Part shown: piece after piece, positions 40,629 through 47,118 of the stretch
How positions within the stretch are numbered: the stretch's first letter is position 1
How the letters are laid out: the number at the start of each line of letters is the position of its first letter
Assembly (NCBI GenBank): GCA_944328665.1
Contig: CALVHS010000015.1
Coordinates: forward strand, 1-47,118
Reading direction: 5' to 3'
Length of the DNA stretch: 47,118 nucleotides
From: an uncultured Clostridia bacterium
GTDB lineage: Bacteria; Bacillota; Clostridia; Christensenellales; Borkfalkiaceae
Notes under the pieces: generated by a model
Told to the model about the DNA's origin: nothing
Database searches by the model: none
Seen by the model: the letters and a program-made list of their open reading frames with translations, nothing else
Made by a program: the position numbers and the translations under genes

Positions 40629-41269
40629 TCCGCGACGGCAAAGTGCTTGTCAACGGAAAACCCTGCGTTCCGGGCACAGACATCGCCGAAGGGAAGGACA
40701 CCGTGACGGTGGAGGGCAAAAACATTTGTCTGCCCGCGGAGCACGCCTATTACATGATGAACAAGCCGAAAGGATATGTGTGTACCGTGCGCGATGACAG
40801 GGGGAGAAAGACGGTCATGGATCTGTTGCCTGCCGAAACGGGCAGGGTGTATCCCGTAGGCAGGTTAGATTATGACAGCGAAGGGCTGCTCCTCTTCACC
40901 AATGACGGCGACCTCGCTTTTCGGCTGACGCACCCGAAGAACGAGATCGCAAAAACTTATCTCGTGCGCGTCGAGGGAAGCGTCACGGAAGGGGCCCTGA
41001 ATAAGCTGCGCGCCGGCGTCGAATTGGACGGGCGCATGACGGGCAAAAGCAAGATCCGCATCGTGGAGACGAACAGAGAATACACAAAACTGCATGTCAC
41101 GATCGGAGAAGGGCGCAACCGTCAGGTGCGGAGAATGTTCGAGACGATCGGCAAAAACGTCGTCTTTTTGAAGCGCATCCGCATCGGCGATCTGGTGCTC
41201 GGTTCCCTTGAACGGGGCAAAGTGCGCCCGCTGCGGGCGGATGAGGTCGTCTATTTGAAAAATCTTTAA
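40565..41269 (+). CDS. rluB: 23S rRNA pseudouridine synthase (RluB family)
   Basis: Isomerises a uridine in 23S rRNA helix 93. The 234 residues carry an N-terminal S4 RNA-binding domain (MRINKFLAECGVASRRAADGLI ... KVLVNGK) and the RsuA/RluB catalytic domain with the active Asp in VGRLDYDSEGLLLFTNDG, plus the GRNRQVRRMFE motif. The start ATG 40565 follows GAGAGGA. It overlaps the second dac gene by 64 nt. A modest GC hairpin follows the stop. Confidence 0.94.
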   Translation: MRINKFLAECGVASRRAADGLIRDGKVLVNGKPCVPGTDIAEGKDTVTVEGKNICLPAEHAYYMMNKPKGYVCTVRDDRGRKTVMDLLPAETGRVYPVGRLDYDSEGLLLFTNDGDLAFRLTHPKNEIAKTYLVRVEGSVTEGALNKLRAGVELDGRMTGKSKIRIVETNREYTKLHVTIGEGRNRQVRRMFETIGKNVVFLKRIRIGDLVLGSLERGKVRPLRADEVVYLKNL

Positions 41270-41274
41270 AAGCG

Positions 41275-41305
41275 TGCCGGCTGCATGGGCCGGCATTTGA
41301 TTTCT
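41275..41305 (+). terminator. Weak terminator after rluB
   Basis: TGCCGGC (41275-41281) pairs with GCCGGCA (41289-41295), loop TGCATGG, then TTTGATTTCT. The stem is short and the T-run interrupted. Confidence 0.55.
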
Positions 41306-41345
41306 ACGCCTTGCAAATGTTTTGCAAGGATTTTACAATTTGACG

Positions 41346-41374
41346 TTGACATCTTTTCTCGTTTATAGTAAAAT
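41346..41374 (+). promoter_or_regulatory. Promoter of the phosphofructokinase gene
   Basis: TTGACA (41346-41351), 17-bp spacer, TAAAAT (41369-41374), then GGGAGGATG before ATG 41432. Confidence 0.82.
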
Positions 41375-41431
41375 AAGAAGTGTTCAAAAGGAAAGACCGT
41401 TTTACGGCATCTGTGCATGGGAGGATGTGAT

Positions 41432-42499
41432 ATGAAATTTGGTATTTTGACGAGCGGCGGAGATTGTTCCGGGCTCAACGCGGTCATCCGAGCCATCGGG
41501 CTGTATCTCGAGGAGAATGTCAGGGATGCGGAGATCGTCGGCATTCCCGACGGGTACGGCGGGCTTATCCGAGGCGAAAGTTTTCCTCTTCGCAGGAATG
41601 ATTTCGAGAACATCATCGGGCTGGGCGGCACCATCCTGCGCACTTCACGTCAGCCTTATAAATTGATGACCGTCTCCGAGAACGGCTCCTCGCGGCTGGA
41701 GAGGATGTGCGAGAATTATCGAAAGATGGGTTTGGATTGCCTGTTCACGCTCGGCGGCGCGGGAACGCATAAGACGGCCGCCCTCCTGAGCATGGAAGGA
41801 TGCAACGTGGTGGGCGTACCCAAGACGATCGACAACGATATCTACGGAACGGACGTCACGTTCGGCTTTCAGACCGCGGTGGAGGTCGCTACGGAAGCGA
41901 TCGACAGGATCCGCACGACGGCGGCAAGCCACAGCCGTACGATGCTCGTGGAGATCATGGGCAATAAGGCGGGGTGGCTGACACTGTATACGGGGATCGC
42001 CGCGGGGGCGGATATGATCCTCATCCCCGAGATTCCGTTCTCCGTCGACGCGGTGTGCGACTTTGTTGCGGCGCAGAGGCGAAGCGGCAAGACGCATACG
42101 ATCGTCGCCGTCGCCGAAGGCGCCGTGCTCGCGTCCGAAGTCAAATTTAAAAGATCCGAGCGCGTCTTTGTACGCACGGAGCGCGGGGAAAATACCGTCA
42201 CGCAGCATCTTGCGGAGATCTTGCAGGAACGCACCGGGTTCGAGACGCGCACATCCGTGCTCGGCTATCTGCAGCGGGGCGGGACGCCGTGCGCGTATGA
42301 CAGGCTGCTTTCTACACGATTGGGCGGCTTTGCCGCAAAACTCGCCGCGGACGGAAAATTCGGCGTGACTGCGGCGGTGTCGGGCAATCGCATCACCTTC
42401 AACGCGCTGACGGATATCGCGGGAAAATATAAATTTGTCGATCCCGAAGGGGACACCGTGCGTTTTGCCAAAAGTATCGGCATCGGCTTCGGCATATAA
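41432..42499 (+). CDS. 6-phosphofructokinase (phosphate donor uncertain)
   Basis: Phosphorylates fructose 6-phosphate to the 1,6-bisphosphate. The 355 residues carry GGDCSGLN (9-16), catalytic TIDNDI and MVEIMG-type segments (LVEIMGNKAGW), and LGYLQRGG. ATP enzymes of the PfkA type usually have GGDG and PGTIDND. Here the first is GGAG with A110 in place of the Mg-binding Asp, and the second is PKTIDND with K131 where E. coli has Gly. Lys there is typical of PPi-using and mixed clades. The donor could be ATP or PPi. ATG 41432 follows GGGAGG. An upstream in-frame start at 41417 lacks a ribosome site. Confidence 0.92.
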   Translation: MKFGILTSGGDCSGLNAVIRAIGLYLEENVRDAEIVGIPDGYGGLIRGESFPLRRNDFENIIGLGGTILRTSRQPYKLMTVSENGSSRLERMCENYRKMGLDCLFTLGGAGTHKTAALLSMEGCNVVGVPKTIDNDIYGTDVTFGFQTAVEVATEAIDRIRTTAASHSRTMLVEIMGNKAGWLTLYTGIAAGADMILIPEIPFSVDAVCDFVAAQRRSGKTHTIVAVAEGAVLASEVKFKRSERVFVRTERGENTVTQHLAEILQERTGFETRTSVLGYLQRGGTPCAYDRLLSTRLGGFAAKLAADGKFGVTAAVSGNRITFNALTDIAGKYKFVDPEGDTVRFAKSIGIGFGI

Positions 42500-42537
42500 A
42501 CCTCTGATCATTGCAAAAATAATAACGGGAGTTATGT

Positions 42538-43701
42538 ATGAAATATTCAGTCATCGACATCAGTTCCAGCAGTATTTCGCTCATCGTGGCGGAAACGGAA
42601 GAGCGCAAGACGGAGATCATCTTCAAAGACCGCATGAGCGTCAGCCTTCTGCATTATCTGGACGGGAAATTGCTCACGGAGCGCGGCGCGGAAAAGCTGA
42701 TAGACGCGCTGCGTGAAATGAAGGACAAGAGCGAGCGCTTCGGCGTGCGGTATTGCTATGTCATTGCGACCGCCTCTCTGCGTGTCATTGAAAATTATGA
42801 AGAGATCGTTAGGCTCGTCGCCGAAAAGACGGGGCTGCCCATCAACGTGATGGACGGCAAGACGGAGGCATTTTGCGACTATGTCGCCAATCTGTATTAC
42901 GCCTCTTACGAAAAGGCGGTCCTCATCGATCTGGGCGGCAAGAGCCTCGAGATCTGCGATCTGACCAAGGGCAAAAAGGAAGATATGATCTGTCTCAACT
43001 TTGGCCTTTTGGATATCCATCACAAATTTGTTAAGAAAATACAGCCGAGCGAAAAGGAAGCAAAGGATATCAAAAAATACGCCAACGAGAAATTCGACGA
43101 GGCAAAACTGCCGCAAAAGGAGATCTTTTCCACGGCGGTCATGGTCGGCGCGACAAATCATGCCGTCTACGATATCTATGCCGATTTTGCCAACGTGCGC
43201 GGCGAGGACGGCGTCAAACGCATCGAATACAAAAAGTTCAAAAAACTTGTGGCACATTTGCTCGGCGATGCGGAGCGTTCTACGCTCATTCTCAACAATG
43301 CCCCGGAAAAACTGTACCTGATCGGGCCCGCCGCCATCGTCTTAAAGACGATCTTCAAGCGTTTTGGCGTCCGGCAGATCGTCGTCAGCGACAGGGGAGT
43401 CAAAGAGGGGTATCTGCAACTCGTGTTGGAAGGAAAGGAATCGGGCCTCTATTACGATCTCGAAGAGGAAAAAGTGGGAGGGACGCCGCGCGATGCGCTC
43501 GAAGTGTCCGCGTGCAAAGCCAAAAAGAGCGCAGAGAAGGCGAAGCCCGTAAAAAAAGCCGCCGAAAAGGGAAACAAAGAGGAAGAGGATGAAAAGCCCG
43601 CTGCCGTTCGGGAAGAGGCGGAAGAAAAGCCCGCGCCCGCCAAAAGACGCGGACGCCCGCCCAAGAAAAAACCGGACGAAGCGGAACAGCAAGACGCATG
43701 A
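42538..43701 (+). CDS. Ppx/GppA-like phosphatase with Lys-rich AT-hook tail
   Basis: A protein of 387 residues. The first ~300 match the actin-like Ppx/GppA fold that hydrolyses polyphosphate or pppGpp (YSVIDISSSSISL, VIATASLRV, DGKTEAFCDYVAN, VLIDLGGKSLEICDL). Two loops deviate from the family: usual DIGGGS is DLGGKS (K135), and the catalytic-Glu loop GxEEA is GKTEA (E110 retained). The last ~75 residues are Lys/Glu/Ala-rich, low complexity, and end with an AT-hook core RRGRPPKK (370-377). Directly upstream of ppk1 and probably co-transcribed. Hydrolase, polyphosphate-binding or regulatory roles are all possible. Confidence 0.85.
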   Translation: MKYSVIDISSSSISLIVAETEERKTEIIFKDRMSVSLLHYLDGKLLTERGAEKLIDALREMKDKSERFGVRYCYVIATASLRVIENYEEIVRLVAEKTGLPINVMDGKTEAFCDYVANLYYASYEKAVLIDLGGKSLEICDLTKGKKEDMICLNFGLLDIHHKFVKKIQPSEKEAKDIKKYANEKFDEAKLPQKEIFSTAVMVGATNHAVYDIYADFANVRGEDGVKRIEYKKFKKLVAHLLGDAERSTLILNNAPEKLYLIGPAAIVLKTIFKRFGVRQIVVSDRGVKEGYLQLVLEGKESGLYYDLEEEKVGGTPRDALEVSACKAKKSAEKAKPVKKAAEKGNKEEEDEKPAAVREEAEEKPAPAKRRGRPPKKKPDEAEQQDA

Positions 43702-43728
43702 GAATAAATACAGGGAAGGAGTGACATC

Positions 43729-45810
43729 GTGAAAGAGACGACCGCCGCAATAGAAAAGGCAAAGAAAAAATTTATACGGGATATTTACGTCAACAGGGAA
43801 TACAGTTGGCTGCTTTTTAATAAGCGCGTCTTGGATCAGGCGAAAGACCTGACCAATCCCGTGCTGGAGCGCTGTAAATTTTTGGCGATCTTCCAGTCCA
43901 ACCTTGACGAATTTTTTATGGTACGGGTGGGGAGCCTGTACAACGAGAACTTGTCCGACCCGCAGGCGACGGACAACAAGACGCAGCTGACGGCGGCCAA
44001 ACAGTTAGACGGCATCGCCGCCGTCGTGAAAGGGTTTTACGAGGAGCGCGCCGCCTGTTATAACGTGCTGCGCAAAGACATCGCGCGCAGCGGCATCCGC
44101 ATCGTCCGCGCTTCCGAATTGACGCCCCGACAGAGCGAGGAATGCCGCGAGATCTTTACTTCGCACATCATGCCTCTCCTTTCTTTGATGGTGCTGGACG
44201 CAAAGCATCCTCTCATGCAGTTCGAAAACATGAAGAGTTACCGTATCTATGATCTCGAAAAGGACGGGCGCCGCATGATCGGCGTGATGGCGTTTAATAC
44301 CGGGTTAGACAGGATGTATAAGGTCGGCACGGGCAAAAAAGTGCGGCTCGTCCCGTTGGAAGAGATCGTGCGGGCCTTCGGGCATCTCGCCTTTTTCGGA
44401 TATACGGTCAAAGATGAAATGATGATGCGCGTGACGCGCAACGCGGACTTCGATACGCATATCGACGATGCGGATGTGGAACACGACTTTTCGGAGATCA
44501 TGAGAAAGAAGGTGGAGTCGCGCGCGAAGCTCAACGTCGTACGGTTGGAAGTGGACAAAGAAGATTCAAAACTCAAAGATTTTGTCCTCAAACTTCTCAA
44601 ATTGAATGCGAAATTTTGTTTTAAGGACGAACGCTTCTTCGATTATAAGTTCATGTATTCGCTCGGGAAATATCTTCCTCCCGAGGAGAGCGCGCCCTTA
44701 AAATATCCGCCCTTCAAAGGCGCCGTGGCGGAGGAGATCGCCAACGCGCCCTCTCTCATCGAACTGATCTCCAAAAAAGATCTTTTCCTGTCTTATCCTT
44801 ACGACAGTATGTCTCCCGTGGTCGATCTGCTGGAAGAATGTGCCCGTGACGAGCGGGTGCGCTCCATCAAGATCACCATTTATCGCTTGGCGAGCCATTC
44901 CCGCATTGCGGAACTTCTCTGTAAGGCGAGTGAAAACGGCAAACAAGTCACGGTCGTCATCGAGCTTTGCGCCCGCTTTGACGAAGAAAACAACATGTAT
45001 TTCGCCAACAAGCTGCAAGAGGCGGGGTGCACGATCATCTATGGGATGGAGAACTATAAAGTGCATTCCAAGATCATCTCCGTCGTCCTCAAGGACGGGG
45101 AAGATATCCGCTATATCACCCATCTCGGCACGGGCAATTATAACGAGTCGACCAGCAAACAATATACCGACTTGAACATCCTGACGGCAGATCAAAAGAT
45201 CGGAGAGGATGCGGTGGCTTTCTTCCGCAATATCGCTATCTGCAACACGGAATACGTCTATAACCGCCTGCTGGTGGCACCGAAAACATTGAAAGAGGGA
45301 TTGATCGTCTACATAGACAGAGAGATCGAAAAGGCAAAAAATGGCGGAGACGGGTATATCCTCGCCAAGATGAACAGCTTGACGGATAAGCAGATCATCG
45401 ATAAATTCGAGGAAGCGAGCCGCGCGGGCGTCAAGATCGAGCTCGTTATCCGCGGTATCTGCTGCCTGTTGCCCGGCGTCCAGGGCAAGACGGAAAATAT
45501 CCGCGTGATCAGTATTGTCGGCAGATTCCTTGAACATTCCCGCGTCTATTCGTTCGGGAGGGGAGAAGACCGCGTGACATACATCTCCAGCGCCGATTTG
45601 ATGACGCGCAATACGGACAAACGCGTGGAGATCGCCGCGCCCGTTCTCGACAAAAAGATCGCAGATACGATCGTCGGCATCTTGCAGGTGATGCTTGCCG
45701 ATAACGTCAAAGCGCGCAAACTTTGTTCGGACGGTAAATACCGCAAAGTGGAGACGTTGGGCGAAATGCTGGACGCGCAGGCGTATTTCCTGAAAGAAGC
45801 AGGAAAATAA
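43729..45810 (+). CDS. ppk1: Polyphosphate kinase 1
   Basis: Reversibly transfers the ATP gamma-phosphate to inorganic polyphosphate through a phospho-histidine. The 693 residues start at GTG 43729, after GAAGGAG. Domains are the N-terminal NREYSWLLFNKRVLDQA, the head SNLDEFFMVRVGSL, and the C-terminal catalytic domains with autophosphorylated H446 in YKVHSKIISVV. A second conserved His is in YITHLGTGNYNESTSKQYTDL, with Arg residues near YRLASHSRI. All core motifs are present. It is 27 bp after the Ppx-like gene and followed by a 13-bp terminator. Confidence 0.97.
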   Translation: MKETTAAIEKAKKKFIRDIYVNREYSWLLFNKRVLDQAKDLTNPVLERCKFLAIFQSNLDEFFMVRVGSLYNENLSDPQATDNKTQLTAAKQLDGIAAVVKGFYEERAACYNVLRKDIARSGIRIVRASELTPRQSEECREIFTSHIMPLLSLMVLDAKHPLMQFENMKSYRIYDLEKDGRRMIGVMAFNTGLDRMYKVGTGKKVRLVPLEEIVRAFGHLAFFGYTVKDEMMMRVTRNADFDTHIDDADVEHDFSEIMRKKVESRAKLNVVRLEVDKEDSKLKDFVLKLLKLNAKFCFKDERFFDYKFMYSLGKYLPPEESAPLKYPPFKGAVAEEIANAPSLIELISKKDLFLSYPYDSMSPVVDLLEECARDERVRSIKITIYRLASHSRIAELLCKASENGKQVTVVIELCARFDEENNMYFANKLQEAGCTIIYGMENYKVHSKIISVVLKDGEDIRYITHLGTGNYNESTSKQYTDLNILTADQKIGEDAVAFFRNIAICNTEYVYNRLLVAPKTLKEGLIVYIDREIEKAKNGGDGYILAKMNSLTDKQIIDKFEEASRAGVKIELVIRGICCLLPGVQGKTENIRVISIVGRFLEHSRVYSFGRGEDRVTYISSADLMTRNTDKRVEIAAPVLDKKIADTIVGILQVMLADNVKARKLCSDGKYRKVETLGEMLDAQAYFLKEAGK

Positions 45811-45831
45811 AAAACTTTGCGCGATCCGCTG

Positions 45832-45868
45832 GCGAATATCCCCGATTTAACGGGGATATTCGCTTTTT
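45832..45868 (+). terminator. Terminator of the ppx-ppk operon
   Basis: The arm 45832-45844 pairs perfectly with 45851-45863 (13 bp, loop ATTTAA), followed by TTTTT. Confidence 0.9.
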
Positions 45869-45912
45869 GCGATATACTATGCGTGAAAGAAATCACATAA
45901 AAGGATAGATAT

Positions 45913-47118
45913 ATGAATACGAGAGAAACTCTTTCCGTCGGCAGTAACGGGCACCTCGTCATCGGCGGGTGCGACGCGGTCGCGCTCGCGCGTTCGTTCG
46001 GCACGCCGCTGTATGTAATGGACGAAGCATATATCCGCGAGATGTGCCGCGCCTATCGGGAGGCGCTCGAGCGCTTTTATGGCGGAAACGGGATGATACT
46101 GTACGCCTCCAAGGCATTCTGTTGTACGGCAATGTATAAGATCGCGGAACAGGAAGGGCTCGGCGCGGACGTCGTGTCGGGCGGGGAACTGTACACCGCC
46201 CGCACGGCGGGATTCCCCGCGGAAAAGATCTGTTTGCACGGAAACAACAAACTTCCCCGCGAGATCGAAGAGGCGGTAAATTTCGGCGTCGGCTATATCG
46301 TCGCGGACGCGTATATCGAGCTGGACAGGATCGATGCGGCGGCGCGCGCTTGCGGCAAGGTGCAGGACGTCCTTCTGCGCGTCAATCCCGGCGTCGAAGC
46401 GCATACGCACCGCTATATCCAAACAGCCAAGACGGACAGCAAATTCGGCTTTTCCTTGGCGGGAGGCGAGGCGGAAAAGGTCAGCCTCTATGCGCTGCAA
46501 AAAAAGAACATTCGCCTGCGCGGCTATCATTGCCATATCGGATCGCAGATCTTTGAAAAGCAGTCTTTTTGTATCGCTGCAGACAAAATGACGGCGTTTA
46601 TGGCGGAGATGAAGGCAAAGCACGCTTTTGCCGCAGATACCCTCAATCTCGGCGGGGGCTTCGGTATTTGGTATACGGACGAGGACGAAAAATTTACGCC
46701 CGCTCTGTACGCGCGTTATCTTGAGGCGGTGCTCGGCGAGGTACGCGCTAAGGCGAAAGAATACGCGATCGACGAGCCGTTCGTGCTCTTTGAACCGGGA
46801 CGCTCGATCGTCGGCGAGGCCGGCGTGACGCTGTACACGGTGGGCGCGATCAAGGAGATCGCGGGCGTACGGAAATATGTTGCCGTGGACGGCGGGATGT
46901 TCGACAATCCGCGCTATGCGCTTTACCAGGCAAAATACACCGCCGTACTTGCAAACCGCATGAACGATAAGGCGGACGACATAGTTACGGTCGCGGGCAA
47001 GTGCTGCGAAAGCGGCGACATCGTTTGCGCCAACGTTCGTATACCGAAGGCGAACTCGGGAGATATCCTTGCCGTGCTTTCTACGGGCGCCTATAACTAT
47101 TCGATGGCAAGCAATTAT
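45913..47118 (+). CDS. lysA: Diaminopimelate decarboxylase (3' end cut by the window)
   Basis: PLP enzyme that decarboxylates meso-diaminopimelate to L-lysine. 402 codons are present with no stop before the window edge, so only the last few residues are missing. Fold-type III motifs are YASKAF with the PLP lysine K67, RGYHCHIGSQI near 207, LGGGFG near 250, EPGRSIVGEAG near 298 and CESGD near 358. ATG 45913 follows AAGGATAG. A TATACT (45873-45878) lies upstream, but I see no good -35 for it. Confidence 0.95.
   Translation, partial: MNTRETLSVGSNGHLVIGGCDAVALARSFGTPLYVMDEAYIREMCRAYREALERFYGGNGMILYASKAFCCTAMYKIAEQEGLGADVVSGGELYTARTAGFPAEKICLHGNNKLPREIEEAVNFGVGYIVADAYIELDRIDAAARACGKVQDVLLRVNPGVEAHTHRYIQTAKTDSKFGFSLAGGEAEKVSLYALQKKNIRLRGYHCHIGSQIFEKQSFCIAADKMTAFMAEMKAKHAFAADTLNLGGGFGIWYTDEDEKFTPALYARYLEAVLGEVRAKAKEYAIDEPFVLFEPGRSIVGEAGVTLYTVGAIKEIAGVRKYVAVDGGMFDNPRYALYQAKYTAVLANRMNDKADDIVTVAGKCCESGDIVCANVRIPKANSGDILAVLSTGAYNYSMASNY

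Overview
The window looks like a chromosomal segment of an uncultured member of the Clostridia (Bacillota). The signs are GC-rich Firmicutes genes with strong AGGAGG-type ribosome sites, consensus sigma-A promoters (TTGACA, 17 bp, TATAAT), Spo0A, LexA, GerW/YtfJ, CIRCE-controlled groESL, and tRNAs with encoded CCA. A gut Christensenellales-like lineage fits the gene set, but that placement is inference. There are no insertion sequences, prophage genes, rRNA or CRISPR arrays. Almost all of it is coding.

Layout. 1-2173: tail of an unknown gene, then deoB-pnp (nucleoside salvage). 2174-2632: a structured intergenic region with a 21-bp hairpin and tRNA-Val(CAC). 2633-8745: an HD-domain protein, then a leftward run of a sialidase-like protein, a YitT membrane protein, a zinc dehydrogenase, a tyrosine recombinase and HflX. 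9037-12298: ferredoxin-type aldo/keto reductase, lexA, a small Cys-rich protein, spo0A and tRNA-Leu(CAA). 12312-24012: a class A PBP, divergent from miaB-mutS-mutL-miaA followed by a methionine gamma-lyase-like gene, a GNAT and a methyltransferase. 24090-26347: a zinc-ribbon membrane protein divergent from an SPFH/zinc-ribbon protein and a small membrane protein. 26413-28513: groES-groEL with two CIRCE sites. 28605-31211: ECF sigma factor, anti-sigma factor, dCMP deaminase and cyclophilin. 31203-35772: AraC regulator divergent from rhaBAD. 35840-37171: an XRE/zinc-finger/membrane fusion protein and tRNA-Thr(GGT). 37369-41269: dac-DUF2953-gerW/ytfJ-dac-rluB. 41432-45810: 6-phosphofructokinase, a Ppx-like protein and ppk1. 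45913-end: lysA, cut by the window.

How the genes work together. DeoB and Pnp release and isomerise (deoxy)ribose phosphates. MutS and MutL share an operon with the two A37 tRNA-modification enzymes MiaA and MiaB. RhaB, RhaA and RhaD form a complete core L-rhamnose pathway. Ppk1 and the Ppx-like protein form a polyphosphate pair beside a phosphofructokinase of uncertain phosphate donor.

The most striking observation is that Spo0A keeps a normal DNA-binding domain but has lost the phosphoacceptor aspartate (Gly53) and other receiver active-site residues. It therefore cannot be a conventional phosphorelay target. A perfect 0A-box core and a 50-bp-spaced repeat lie upstream of it. Other points of interest are an AT-hook tail on a divergent Ppx, a zinc-ribbon/SPFH membrane locus, a regulator-membrane fusion with an internal ribosome site, an apparently leaderless AraC regulator, and a nested structured RNA candidate after pnp.
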